Shown here in pieces: positions 7,897 to 20,533 of a DNA stretch of 64,000 nucleotides; position 1 is the first letter of the stretch, and the number at the start of each line of letters is the position of its first letter. A model generated the notes under the pieces. It worked only from the letters and a program-made list of their open reading frames with translations. It was not told the DNA's origin and did not search any database. Origin of the DNA: Sulfitobacter sp. SK012 (GTDB taxonomy: Bacteria > Pseudomonadota > Alphaproteobacteria > Rhodobacterales > Rhodobacteraceae); contig NZ_CP025804.1 in assembly GCF_003352085.1 (NCBI RefSeq), positions 2,604,001 to 2,668,000 on the forward strand, written 5' to 3'. Position numbers and translations under genes: made by a program.

Positions 7897-9303
7897 TCAG
7901 ACACCTATTTCTTCGGGTGGACTATCAAGCAGAGCGCGCAATCGCACCATCGCTTGTTCAAATGACGTCAATCCAACCATCGCATTAACAGCCAGCCTCA
8001 CCGCATGAGGCACCCGGCCATCCCGGGCTGCAAATTCTTCGGCGGACCTTATTTGGACGCCCACCGCATCGGCGGCCTGACAGAAAGCCCCAGCGCGCCA
8101 ACCGATAGGCAGTTTCAGCCACATAAAAGGCACCTCAGCATTCACCGACAGATCGTAACCCGACAGGACACGCTGCGCGCAAGCCAGATAGGTCGCATAA
8201 ATGTCGCGTGCTGAGAGTGTCATCTCGTGCACGGCTGGATCGGCCAGCAACAACGCCGCCATGTCGGTCAATGGCGTCGCCAGGCCAAAAAAGCCGTGCT
8301 CTGCTGCACGCCGCAGATCGGCGGTGCGGTTTTCCGCAGCAATAGCAAAGCCCAAGCGCAGCGCCGGTGTCAGCGTTTTAGCGATGGACGACACGTACCA
8401 CCCCCGCTCTGGGGCCAGCATTCGGTAAGTCGGGGCCCGCGTGGCTCCCATCCGGTAACAATCGTCTTCGATGATTTGCATCCCGGTCTTGCGCGCCACA
8501 GCAACAATTTGTTTGCGCCGGGCCAGCGAAGTAAAGACCACCGTAGGGTTGTGGACCTCGGGAGAGGTACAAAGCACCTGCGCACCATGCGTTAAAGCCG
8601 CTTCTTCAAGTGCCTCAGGAATAATACCGTCAGAATCCATTGGCACCGGGACGACCTCAGCGCGCAACAACTCTGCGGCGCGACGAAAGCCGGGATAGGC
8701 CAGCTCTTCAATTAATATGAACGGTTTGCGCCCCGTTAGGATTGCCTGAAATGTAAGCCCAATCCCACTTTGGCCACCATGTGTCAGTACGATATCTTGC
8801 TCCACCAAAGGCCCAAGTGGGGTGCCGGCCAACCACTGCACCGCGGCCTCGCGCGCGGGCCTTTGTGCCGCGCGAGACGGATAATGCATGAGGCCAGACG
8901 GCGGATCTTGCGCGACCTGCATCATCGCCCGGCGGACCAACTCTGGCTGACCTATATTGGGCAAGCTCGGCGAGAACAGGTTAACCCGGTAGGTTTCCTT
9001 TGGGCCGTTATGCGGCGAAACATCTATTTCTAGAAGCCCATCAGCCGGTCGGGCCTGATGCGACGCCACAAATGTCCCGCGACCCACTTCAGCGTTCAGC
9101 ACCCCTTCATCCGTCAAGATTGTGTAAGCCCGCGCGACGGTCCCCGGCGTCATCTTGAGGTGCCAGCCCAACTCGCGCACTGGCGGCAATCTATCACCGG
9201 GCCCAAGCTCTCCGGCTTCAATCGCGCTGCGGATCGCCGCAACAACCGATTTATACTTGGGCTTGATCCCCTCGAGAATCTCGGGCCGCCAAATTGTATC
9301 CAT
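7897..9303 (-). CDS. MocR-type regulator: GntR helix-turn-helix fused to PLP aminotransferase domain
   Basis: 468-residue MocR/PdxR-like protein. Residues of about 15-75 form a GntR winged helix (GPGDRLPPVRELGWHLKM). Residues of about 115-460 form a fold-type I aminotransferase domain with the PLP Lys in SSIAKTLTPALRLGF and an Asp in IIEDDCYR. Such proteins sense amino acids or PLP and usually regulate a divergent gene. Here the divergent gene encodes a small DUF1127 protein starting 101 bases away. Operator-like repeats lie between the two and overlap the MocR start codon, which suggests autoregulation. Confidence 0.92.
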   Translation of the reverse strand: MDTIWRPEILEGIKPKYKSVVAAIRSAIEAGELGPGDRLPPVRELGWHLKMTPGTVARAYTILTDEGVLNAEVGRGTFVASHQARPADGLLEIDVSPHNGPKETYRVNLFSPSLPNIGQPELVRRAMMQVAQDPPSGLMHYPSRAAQRPAREAAVQWLAGTPLGPLVEQDIVLTHGGQSGIGLTFQAILTGRKPFILIEELAYPGFRRAAELLRAEVVPVPMDSDGIIPEALEEAALTHGAQVLCTSPEVHNPTVVFTSLARRKQIVAVARKTGMQIIEDDCYRMGATRAPTYRMLAPERGWYVSSIAKTLTPALRLGFAIAAENRTADLRRAAEHGFFGLATPLTDMAALLLADPAVHEMTLSARDIYATYLACAQRVLSGYDLSVNAEVPFMWLKLPIGWRAGAFCQAADAVGVQIRSAEEFAARDGRVPHAVRLAVNAMVGLTSFEQAMVRLRALLDSPPEEIGV

Positions 9304-9383
9304 TACAATGTTTCCATAGCGCTAGGGGCATTCATATTGTATCATTTATTCATGGCCTAACCGCCACATTGTGTCAATACAAT
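9293..9383. promoter_or_regulatory. Probable MocR operator region with repeated ATTGTRTC boxes
   Basis: Three copies of ATTGTRTC are seen: 9293-9300, 9336-9343 and 9368-9375. The first extends to an inverted repeat ATTGT-N7-ACAAT (9293-9309) covering the MocR start codon. The third extends to ATTGT-N6-ACAAT (9368-9383), just before the ribosome site of the DUF1127 gene. Repeated boxes of this kind are typical of MocR binding regions. Binding itself is inferred. Confidence 0.6.
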
Positions 9384-9403
9384 TTATTCAAAGGAGCTTC
9401 CCC

Positions 9404-9637
9404 ATGACACACGCAATGACCCTCTCGAACGAGAGCCTGACCGTTCTACAAAACAACCGCAGCTTGCCACTTTTGGCAATTCTTGCTGTGCGATTTGCGG
9501 TCTGCGTGACGACATGGGCGACCCGTCGCCGCACCAGAAAAGCCCTTGCTCAATTGGAGTCCTGGCAACTGCGCGATGTGGGACTGACACCGGGCCAGGC
9601 CAGTACAGAGGTCTCTCGTGTGTTCTGGCAGATGTAG
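9404..9637 (+). CDS. DUF1127 (YjiS-like) small protein
   Basis: 77-residue basic protein. The C-terminal DUF1127 motif is present: RKALAQLESWQLRDVGLTPG, an Arg-rich helix followed by L-x-D-x-G-L. Before it lies a hydrophobic stretch (LPLLAILAVRFAV). The ATG at 9404 has AAGGAG 8 bases upstream; an earlier in-frame GTG lies before this site. DUF1127 proteins of alphaproteobacteria affect RNA turnover and phosphate or carbon metabolism. The role here is unknown, but the divergent MocR gene and shared repeats make MocR its likely regulator. Confidence 0.85.
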   Translation: MTHAMTLSNESLTVLQNNRSLPLLAILAVRFAVCVTTWATRRRTRKALAQLESWQLRDVGLTPGQASTEVSRVFWQM

Positions 9638-9669
9638 CACCCTGTGGCATCTGACAGACCTCTTTACTT

Positions 9670-9697
9670 GGGCCGGGATATTCCCCGGCCCTTTTTT
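9670..9697 (+). terminator. Strong rho-independent terminator of the DUF1127 gene
   Basis: An 8-bp all-GC stem GGGCCGGG/CCCGGCCC with a short loop is followed directly by six T residues. It separates the DUF1127 gene from the convergent thioesterase gene. Confidence 0.93.
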
Positions 9698-9702
9698 CAG
9701 GC

Positions 9703-10140
9703 TCAGGGCCTTGCAGGTGGAATAGCATAGGTCAACGTCGCGCGCGCCACAGGATCTTGCATCCCTTCAGAGCGGATCATGACATCCGTCACCGATAGAA
9801 GTTTCCCAAGTTTCAAAATCTTGGCCTCGGCGATCAGGTCAACACCTGGAGCCGGTTTGCGCATAAAATCAATTGAACAATTTGTCGTCACGGCCAACGC
9901 TTGCGGGCCGATCATCGCGAGCGTGGCAAGGTAGGCCGACACATCCGCCAGAGCAAACATCGTTGGACCAGATACCGTGCCACCAGGGCGCAAGTGGCGT
10001 TCCTCCACAGCGAGCCGCACGGTGATTTCATTCACGGCGACGGTTTGGATCGCATATTCATGCGCGACCTGCGGGAACGCTTCAAGCATGAAAGCGTTTA
10101 ACTTAACCTTATCCAGTTTAATCTCAGATTTACTCACCAT
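9703..10140 (-). CDS. PaaI-family hotdog-fold thioesterase
   Basis: 145-residue hotdog protein. It has a typical VRLAVEERHLRPGGTVSGPTMFALADVS helix region and NCSIDFMRKPAPGVDLIAEAKILKLGK strands, as in PaaI/YbgC-type acyl-CoA thioesterases. The start used is MVSKSEIKL at 10140; longer in-frame starts would run into the divergent gene. It is divergent from the crotonase-fold gene with 58 bases between the starts, so the pair may share a promoter region and an acyl-CoA pathway. The specific substrate is unknown. Confidence 0.87.
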   Translation of the reverse strand: MVSKSEIKLDKVKLNAFMLEAFPQVAHEYAIQTVAVNEITVRLAVEERHLRPGGTVSGPTMFALADVSAYLATLAMIGPQALAVTTNCSIDFMRKPAPGVDLIAEAKILKLGKLLSVTDVMIRSEGMQDPVARATLTYAIPPARP

Positions 10141-10198
10141 GCTTGTCCTCGCTTGCATCCCTGCCCTAGAGTTGGGCCAAGCAGCCGCGGAGGACAAG

Positions 10199-10984
10199 AT
10201 GGCAATTCTGAACCTGACACAAGATGGTGCGGTCGCGCATCTTGAGATGAACGCGCCTGAGCGGTTGAACGCCCTGTCCGATGAGATGATCGCGGCGCTT
10301 CACGCGGAGCTTGATGCGTTGGCACAGACCCCCGATTGCCGCGTCGTTATTCTATCAGGTGCAGGCAAAGCATTTTGCGCCGGCCACGATCTGCGACAAA
10401 TGCAAGCGATGCGTAAGGCCTCTGATGCGGGGGCCGCTGAGTTTAAGGATCTGTTTGACCGGTGCACCGCGTTGATGGCGCGCATTCAGTCCCTGCCCCA
10501 GCCCGTGATCGCCCAAGTTCATGGCATCGCGACGGCGGCTGGTTGCCAACTGGTCGCGACCTGCGATCTGGCGGTCGCGGCGTCTGACACTCGTTTTGGC
10601 GTAAACGGCGTCAACATTGGCCTGTTTTGCTCTACGCCGATGGTCGCGCTCACCCGCAACATCGCAGCGAAGAAAGCGTTTGAGATGCTGGTTACGGGCG
10701 ATTTCATCACCGCAGAGCGCGCGCAGGATTATGGGCTGATCAACCGCGTCGCCCCACTCGAGTCCCTGCAATCAGAGACGTCTGCCTTTGCCCAACAGAT
10801 CGCTGGCAAATTGGGAAGTGCTGTTCGGATCGGCAAGCGCGCCTTTTATGACCAAATTGCGTTATCCACCCCTGACGCCTACGCACACACAGGCCGCGTT
10901 ATGGTAGAAAATTTGGCTAATACTGATACCCACGAGGGAATGCAGGCCTTTATTGAGAAACGAAACCCGAAGTGGACGCAGTGA
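10199..10984 (+). CDS. Enoyl-CoA hydratase/isomerase family protein (ECHDC3-like)
   Basis: 261-residue crotonase-fold protein with the CoA-binding loop SGAGKAFCAGHDL and the second oxyanion region HGIATAAGCQLVATCDLAVA. Compared with rat enoyl-CoA hydratase, the two catalytic glutamates appear to be replaced by Gln117 (AAGCQL) and Gly137 (FGVNG). This replacement pattern and the CSTPMVALTRN segment resemble the ECHDC3 subgroup, so a true hydratase role is doubtful. The ATG at 10199 follows GCGGAGGA. It is divergent from the thioesterase. It may act on an unusual acyl-CoA or have no hydratase activity. Confidence 0.88.
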   Translation: MAILNLTQDGAVAHLEMNAPERLNALSDEMIAALHAELDALAQTPDCRVVILSGAGKAFCAGHDLRQMQAMRKASDAGAAEFKDLFDRCTALMARIQSLPQPVIAQVHGIATAAGCQLVATCDLAVAASDTRFGVNGVNIGLFCSTPMVALTRNIAAKKAFEMLVTGDFITAERAQDYGLINRVAPLESLQSETSAFAQQIAGKLGSAVRIGKRAFYDQIALSTPDAYAHTGRVMVENLANTDTHEGMQAFIEKRNPKWTQ

Positions 10985-11082
10985 TTGTTTCCAAAAGCTT
11001 GGTTAATTGTTGCAAAAATAGCGTCTATCAAATTGGGCAGCAATGTGGCATCAATAAGTTGAGGCCAGCGCGCCCCAGATGA

Positions 11083-11160
11083 TTTTGGGTCGCCGTAGGC
11101 GGAAGGTCCCTCCAAGTCAGCTCTCACTGACTGATCTTTCCCGCAACGGCGACCCCAAAA
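11083..11160. other. Long imperfect hairpin, candidate structured RNA or repeat element
   Basis: The outer stem pairs TTTTGGGTCGCCGT (11083-11096) with ACGGCGACCCCAAAA (11146-11160), with one bulged C. Inside it GCGG (11099-11102) can pair with CCGC (11141-11144), and AGTCAG (11115-11120) pairs with CTGACT (11127-11132) around the loop CTCTCA. There is no T-run after the stem on either strand, so a simple terminator is unlikely. It lies in the 261-base gap between the crotonase gene and trmFO. No known RNA family was recognised. It could be an sRNA, a leader element, or a dispersed palindromic repeat. Confidence 0.55.
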
Positions 11161-11245
11161 CTCCCCCCTCTTTCATCAACCCGTCGTAACGAGTTTTATG
11201 CGGCTTTTGGTTGCGCGGGCACACGCCCTGCCCTACATCGCGGGC

Positions 11246-12583
11246 ATGACACAAACACTCCACATCATCGGCGGCGGCATGGCCGGTTCAGAAGCGGCTT
11301 GGCAAGCGGCTCACCTTGGCATTCAGGTTGTTATCCACGAGATGCGCCCGACGGTTGAAACCTTCGCGCATCAAACAGGACTGCTGGGGGAAATGGTGTG
11401 CTCCAACTCATTCCGCTCAGATGATGATGAGCAAAACGCCGTGGGCTTGTTGCATTGGGAAATGCGCGCAGCGAATGGCCTGATCATGGCCACAGCAGAT
11501 AAACACCGCCTGCCCGCTGGTGGTGCCCTGGCCGTGGACCGAGATTCGTTTGCGCAATCGGTGACCGACGCGTTGATGGCACATCCGAATATTTCTGTTG
11601 AATACGGTGAGATTACGGAGCTGCCATCGGATGGCATGTGGATCGTGGCCACCGGGCCGCTGACATCTGGCGCGTTGGGACGGGCGATTGCGGCGCAAAC
11701 CGGCGCGGATGCATTGGCATTTTTCGACGCAATTGCGCCGATCGTTTACCACGATAGCATCGACATGAGCCGCGCATGGATGCAGTCGCGCTATGACAAA
11801 GGCGAAACCGAAGAAGAACGCACCGCCTATCTTAATTGCCCAATGGACCGCGCCCAATACGAAGACTTCATCGATGCATTGCTGGCCGCTGAAAAAACTG
11901 AATTCCACGAAGGCGAAACTGCGACTTATTTTGATGGGTGTCTGCCGATTGAAGTGATGGCAGAGCGTGGCCGTGAAACCCTGCGCTTTGGCCCGATGAA
12001 ACCTGTTGGTCTTACCAATCCGCACCAACCCGAGGTCAAAGCTTATGCCGTGGTGCAGCTGCGCCGCGATAACGCCCTGGGCACGCTCTATAACATCGTA
12101 GGTTTCCAAACCAAGATGAAGTACGGCGCGCAAACGGAAGTTTTCAAACGCATTCCCGGACTGGAAAACGCCAACTTTGCGCGACTTGGTGGGATCCACC
12201 GCAATACGTTTATGAATTCCCCGACCCTTCTGGACGGACAAATGCGCCTGCGCGCAGCGCCGCATATCCGGTTCGCCGGTCAGATAACGGGTGTTGAAGG
12301 CTATGTTGAGAGTGCCGCAATGGGCATGCTTGCCGGACGGTTGGCTGCTGCAGAAATCCTAGGTCAGGCATTAGAAACACCACCCAACACCACAGCAACC
12401 GGCGCGCTGATCACCCATATCTCTGGCGGTGCCGAAGCGAAGACGTTTCAGCCCATGAACGTCAACTTTGGGTTGTTTCCGCCAGTTGAAGGCCTCAAAT
12501 CGGGCCGTCGAGGCCGTAAAGACCGCTACAAAGCGTATACGGACCGTGCCAAACTTGAATGGCAAGACTGGCTCGCGTCTTAG
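11246..12583 (+). CDS. trmFO: Methylenetetrahydrofolate--tRNA-(uracil-5-)-methyltransferase TrmFO
   Basis: 445-residue FAD- and folate-dependent enzyme that makes 5-methyluridine at tRNA position 54. The N-terminal dinucleotide site is [16 protein letters not shown]. Family blocks include [25 protein letters not shown] and a C-terminal [21 protein letters not shown] chose the ATG at 11246 ([10 protein letters not shown]) because the FAD motif must lie near the N-terminus; an in-frame ATG at 11198 gives an unsupported 16-residue extension. TrmFO replaces TrmA in many alphaproteobacteria. Confidence 0.96.
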   Translation: MTQTLHIIGGGMAGSEAAWQAAHLGIQVVIHEMRPTVETFAHQTGLLGEMVCSNSFRSDDDEQNAVGLLHWEMRAANGLIMATADKHRLPAGGALAVDRDSFAQSVTDALMAHPNISVEYGEITELPSDGMWIVATGPLTSGALGRAIAAQTGADALAFFDAIAPIVYHDSIDMSRAWMQSRYDKGETEEERTAYLNCPMDRAQYEDFIDALLAAEKTEFHEGETATYFDGCLPIEVMAERGRETLRFGPMKPVGLTNPHQPEVKAYAVVQLRRDNALGTLYNIVGFQTKMKYGAQTEVFKRIPGLENANFARLGGIHRNTFMNSPTLLDGQMRLRAAPHIRFAGQITGVEGYVESAAMGMLAGRLAAAEILGQALETPPNTTATGALITHISGGAEAKTFQPMNVNFGLFPPVEGLKSGRRGRKDRYKAYTDRAKLEWQDWLAS

Positions 12584-12621
12584 CACTGGACACGCGAGGT
12601 TAAGCCTTTAACTTAGCCGCG

Positions 12622-13236
12622 ATGAACCACAATTTCCTAGACAAAGCATATGCTGCGCGCGACGCGGACAGTACGCGCGCCCTGTATGACGACTGGTCAA
12701 GCAGCTACGATGCCGAAATCGGCGAAATCGGGTATGCCACCCCGGATCGTTGCGCGGCCGCACTTGCTGAATTCATGCCCGATAAAGGTGCACCCATCCT
12801 AGATGTTGGCTGCGGCACCGGATTATCGGGCGCGGCGCTCAAGCATGCCGGGTTTACGGTGATCGACGGTGTCGATGTTTCTGCTGACATGCTGGCGCTC
12901 GCCAAACAGAAAAACGTCTACCGGACACTGACCCAAATCGAAGCTGACACGCCGCTCTCGCACACGCCCGGTACCTATGCCGCGATCAGCGCCGTTGGCG
13001 TTGTTGGCGCAGGTGGGGCCCCCACAACCCTGTTTGATATGCTAATGCAAAGCCTTGGCCCCGGCGGCAAGCTGGTGTTTTCTTTGAATGATCACGCGCT
13101 TTCGGACTCTGCGAATGAAGCGCGCGTAATGGAATGGACCGACTGTGCCGCAGCTGCCTTGCTGTTTCGCGAACATGGCGACCATTTACCGGGCATTGAT
13201 TTAAAATCAAACGTTTACGTGCTCGAAAAACGGTGA
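12622..13236 (+). CDS. Class I SAM-dependent methyltransferase
   Basis: 204-residue methyltransferase with motif I ILDVGCGTGLSGAAL (about residue 57), an acidic ribose-binding residue in DGVDVSADML, and a later GPGGKLVFSLN block. No target-recognition domain is visible, so the substrate is a small molecule or protein that cannot be named. Its stop overlaps the GTG start of gluQRS by four bases, which suggests coupled translation with that tRNA-modifying enzyme. That coupling is not evidence of tRNA methylation. Confidence 0.85.
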   Translation: MNHNFLDKAYAARDADSTRALYDDWSSSYDAEIGEIGYATPDRCAAALAEFMPDKGAPILDVGCGTGLSGAALKHAGFTVIDGVDVSADMLALAKQKNVYRTLTQIEADTPLSHTPGTYAAISAVGVVGAGGAPTTLFDMLMQSLGPGGKLVFSLNDHALSDSANEARVMEWTDCAAAALLFREHGDHLPGIDLKSNVYVLEKR

Positions 13237-14084
13237 GCTTTGTTACGCGGTTCGCTCCGTCGCCGACTGGGCCCCTACATTTAGGACATGCATACTCTGC
13301 GCTCTTGGCCCATGACATGGCGCGAGCGGCACGTGGTCAGTTCCTGTTGCGAATTGAGGATATCGATCAATCGCGCGCCCGCCCGAAATGGGAAGCGCAG
13401 ATTTACGATGATCTCGCATGGCTGGGTTTAAGTTGGCCGCAGCCGGTTATGCGCCAATCTGACCGACAGCCCGCTTATCTCGCTGCCCTTGATCGCTTAA
13501 AGGCATCCGGCCTGATCTATGCTTGCACCTGCAATCGCCTTGACATTGCTCAAGCCGCAAATGCCCCACAAGAAGGTGTGCCGCCTGTTATTGGCCCCGA
13601 TGGGGTTGTCTACCCCGGAACTTGCCGAAACAAGGGGTTAACGGACGGCGCTTGGCGGCTGAACATGGCCGCGGCCCTTCAGGTTTTGGGGGATACCCCG
13701 CTGAGCTTTACAGAGACCGGCGCAGGACCCGAAGGCCAAACGGGAGAGATCACGTTGTCCACTCAAGATGCTCTTAGGGGCATTGGCGATGTTGTTCTGG
13801 CGCGGCGAGACATGGGTACGTCTTATCATCTGTCTGTTGTACTGGATGACGCGGCGCAAGGAGTAACACATGTAGTTCGCGGGCAGGATCTATTTGAAGC
13901 CACATATATTCACGTTATTTTGCAACGCCTTACGGTACTTTCCTCACCCACATATCACCACCACGCTCTAATCCGAGACGACACCGGCAAACGATTGGCC
14001 AAACGAGATGATGCACGGGCCATCGCGACCTACCGGCGCGACGGCATGAAGCCGCAAGATATTCGGCACCTGTTAGGTTTGTAG
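13233..14084 (+). CDS. gluQRS: Glutamyl-Q tRNA(Asp) synthetase
   Basis: 283-residue paralog of the glutamyl-tRNA synthetase catalytic core without the anticodon-binding domain. It activates glutamate and transfers it to queuosine in tRNA(Asp). The class I signatures are HLGH (in PSPTGPLHLGHAYS) and KRLAKRDD, a KMSKS variant. A zinc site is suggested by CTC (YACTCNR) and the later YPGTC. The GTG start overlaps the preceding methyltransferase gene. The family length (about 290) fits a complete protein. Confidence 0.95.
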   Translation: MSFVTRFAPSPTGPLHLGHAYSALLAHDMARAARGQFLLRIEDIDQSRARPKWEAQIYDDLAWLGLSWPQPVMRQSDRQPAYLAALDRLKASGLIYACTCNRLDIAQAANAPQEGVPPVIGPDGVVYPGTCRNKGLTDGAWRLNMAAALQVLGDTPLSFTETGAGPEGQTGEITLSTQDALRGIGDVVLARRDMGTSYHLSVVLDDAAQGVTHVVRGQDLFEATYIHVILQRLTVLSSPTYHHHALIRDDTGKRLAKRDDARAIATYRRDGMKPQDIRHLLGL

Positions 14085-14831
14085 TTACTGCGGCAGACTG
14101 CGCCACGGTTTTGGCATGATGACCCAGCGTTCGTTCACAAACACCAAACCATCAAACGCAAGCCCCAGCGTTTCGCCCTTGGTCACGAATTTAAACCGCA
14201 CAATCGGAACATCTGCACGAAAATACTGCAGCACGTCTTTGTAGCCGCCGGGGAATTCACGCAGCACCGCTTGCCTTTCGGCCAGTTGACGGGTTGTTCC
14301 ATATGCCATCAGAACTTCGTTGTGATCAGGTTTCGGGCCAAAGGTAGTACCGGGCCCAAAAGACTCGCCATAGGTTTTCACCAGCGCGCTGGCCAGAGGT
14401 TCGGCATAGACAAAACGGATATCTTCGGGCGTGGGTAATAGCGCTTGGGTCAGCGCGTTGCGGTCCGTGCCGGGCTCATAGAACTTCATCAAAAGTGCGC
14501 GCGCCTCGGCTTCGGATCCTGGGACATCGGCAGTGTGTTTTGCGCTGCCACCGACCAACGCCAACAGTGTTGTATTTGGACTTGCAGCACATGCGCGGTC
14601 CAAATTCCCCAACAGAGTCGTGTTATTTTGTCGATCTACCGGTCTGATATCATTGGTGTTTGCGGCCAAAAATCCAAACGTCCAAGCAGCCGCCATCATC
14701 CGGTCCGCATCGCTTGCGTCCATCAGAACTTCCCCACAGGTTTGTCTGGGATCAAATCCGCCTTCTTGCGCGAGCGCAGACGTGCCCAATGTGGCGGCGA
14801 ACACCGCCGCGCCAACAATCCTAATCCTCAT
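14085..14831 (-). CDS. Secreted protein of unknown function (HdeA-like N-terminal region)
   Basis: 248-residue exported protein. A signal peptide is clear (RIRIVGAAVFAATLGTSALAQ, cleavage after ALA), followed by a Cys-containing segment TCGEVLMDASDADRMMAAAWTFGFLAAN that resembles the helical HdeA/HdeB-type region with its second Cys in DRACAASP. The rest is unassigned. The ATG at 14831 follows GGGGAATTGGG, and an in-frame extension upstream is unlikely. It ends directly against gluQRS on the opposite strand with no gap. The function is unknown. Confidence 0.8.
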   Translation of the reverse strand: MRIRIVGAAVFAATLGTSALAQEGGFDPRQTCGEVLMDASDADRMMAAAWTFGFLAANTNDIRPVDRQNNTTLLGNLDRACAASPNTTLLALVGGSAKHTADVPGSEAEARALLMKFYEPGTDRNALTQALLPTPEDIRFVYAEPLASALVKTYGESFGPGTTFGPKPDHNEVLMAYGTTRQLAERQAVLREFPGGYKDVLQYFRADVPIVRFKFVTKGETLGLAFDGLVFVNERWVIMPKPWRSLPQ

Positions 14832-14897
14832 CCCAATTCCCCATCTTTGAATAATGCCCGTGGAGCGTAGCGCAATTTGTCCACAGCGCAAAATTGA

Positions 14898-15257
14898 TCA
14901 GGTCATTGGGCTTTGGGTGATTGTTTCGCCCTCGGCCGTGACAACGGTATAAAAACAGCTGCGGCGCCCCGTATGACAGGCAGGACCGCTTTGCGTGACC
15001 TGCATCAAAAGGCAATCGCGGTCACAATCCACACGCAGCTCAACCAGCTGCTGTACATGGCCCGACGTCGCCCCCTTGGCCCAAAATTCTTGACGTGAAC
15101 GGCTCCAGTAGGTGACCTTGCCACTGGCAAGCGTTCGAGTCAGGCTTTCGGCATTCATCCAAGCCATCATCAAAACTTCGCCAGAAACATGATCCTGCGC
15201 GATTGCGGGTATCAGGCCCGCGTCGTTGTATTTAAGTGTTTGTGGGTCGAAACTCAT
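14898..15257 (-). CDS. hisI: Phosphoribosyl-AMP cyclohydrolase
   Basis: 119-residue monofunctional HisI, the histidine pathway enzyme that opens the adenine ring of phosphoribosyl-AMP. The zinc/magnesium ligands are visible in [12 protein letters not shown] and [12 protein letters not shown], and [19 protein letters not shown] is the family signature. No HisE domain is fused. It is transcribed away from the IscU/NifU-like gene, and it precedes the secreted-protein gene by 66 bases on the same strand. Confidence 0.97.
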   Translation of the reverse strand: MSFDPQTLKYNDAGLIPAIAQDHVSGEVLMMAWMNAESLTRTLASGKVTYWSRSRQEFWAKGATSGHVQQLVELRVDCDRDCLLMQVTQSGPACHTGRRSCFYTVVTAEGETITQSPMT

Positions 15258-15341
15258 TTAGCATCAGCCTCTCTGGCGTAAAAGTTTTTGCATACCGCGC
15301 GCGCACGCTTATGTAGGAACATACGCGACAAAGGAACAGTC

Positions 15342-15791
15342 ATGTCGGACGGAACAGACCTGATCAAACTCTACTCAGCCCGAATATTGGCTTTGGCGGC
15401 GGATATTCCACATTTGGGCCGGTTGGAGACCCCGCATGCCAGTGTGACGCGCCGTTCACCCCTGTGTGGATCGACCGTTACGGTGGATGTCGTCGTTAAC
15501 AACGGCAAACTCGAAGCGCTGGGACAAGACGTCAAAGCCTGCGCCTTGGGCCAAGCGGCTGCATCCGTTGCAGCGGCCGCCGCGATTGGCGCGACGTATC
15601 AACAGCTTGTGCAAGCCCGAGATCAGTTGCGTGCCATGCTGAAGGCTCAAGGGCCTGTTCCTGATGCACCATTTGACGGTTTTGAGGTGCTAACACCCGC
15701 CGTTGAATATAAAAACCGCCACGCGTCTATCCTGCTGAGTATTGAAGCGATGGTTGAGGCCATGGAACAAGCGACGGCTCCCGCCTCCTAA
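15342..15791 (+). CDS. IscU/NifU-like iron-sulfur cluster assembly scaffold
   Basis: 149-residue NifU N-terminal domain protein. It begins LIKLYSARILALAADIPHLG and carries RSPLCGSTVTVDV and VKACALGQAAASVAAAA, the two cysteine blocks of the scaffold. The third ligand region is less clear (PAVEYKNRHASILLSIEAM). The ATG at 15342 follows AAAGGAACA; an in-frame start at 15288 lacks a ribosome site. This stand-alone relative of IscU, without neighbours of the isc or suf operons, is common in Rhodobacterales. Its exact cluster target is unknown. Confidence 0.85.
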   Translation: MSDGTDLIKLYSARILALAADIPHLGRLETPHASVTRRSPLCGSTVTVDVVVNNGKLEALGQDVKACALGQAAASVAAAAAIGATYQQLVQARDQLRAMLKAQGPVPDAPFDGFEVLTPAVEYKNRHASILLSIEAMVEAMEQATAPAS

Positions 15792-15808
15792 TCCACTTTG
15801 TTGAAACT

Positions 15809-15845
15809 AAAAAAAACGCCGCACATCCGGGACAGGATGGCGGCG
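15809..15845 (-). terminator. Minus-strand rho-independent terminator
   Basis: CGCCGC (15817-15822) pairs with GCGGCG (15840-15845), with an inner ATCC/GGAT. On the minus strand the stem is followed by eight T residues (A-run at 15809-15816). It probably ends the transcript of the small membrane protein gene at 15986-16114. Confidence 0.75.
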
Positions 15846-15985
15846 CAAGAGAAGCGGACCTCATGGGGACCCGGGCTGGCTGTCGTCTAGGGAGATCCTA
15901 GATGTGTCTTAGATAGGCAAATCCAAACACCGCATCTAATGGGGATAGATGCGCGACAGACCCGGCATGAGAGCGCAGGCAGAAA

Positions 15986-16114
15986 TCAGGCAAGTCCGGG
16001 CATATGCAGCGCCACAACCAGCATTACAACCAACGCGGCGGCTCCGGCCGCGTCTTGCAACAACGTGTCTTGCGAGCGTGTTGCGATGGTCTTCAAAGTG
16101 CTGAGCAGTGTCAT
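15986..16114 (-). CDS. Small single-pass membrane protein, 42 residues
   Basis: The reading frame starts MTLLSTLKTIATRSQ and ends with a hydrophobic helix ALVVMLVVALHMPGLA. The ATG at 16114 has a good ribosome site (GGGAG, 6 bases away), and a terminator lies downstream on the same strand. An N-terminal basic amphipathic part and one C-terminal helix are all that can be seen. I believe similar short proteins occur in related genomes, but I cannot confirm this here. The function is unknown. Confidence 0.55.
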   Translation of the reverse strand: MTLLSTLKTIATRSQDTLLQDAAGAAALVVMLVVALHMPGLA

Positions 16115-16223
16115 GTGCGTCTCCCGTTCTTGTTGCTCCTTTGGTCTCATTTTATGAGCGCGCTGTAAAGAACTTTTTAAGAACATTTGTGAACTAAGTG
16201 GAACACCATCGACTCGAAAATGC

Positions 16224-20497
<4,274 letters not shown>

Positions 20498-20533
20498 CTA
20501 GCAGGTTTTACTCAAATTGCGCTTGCTTAAGGT

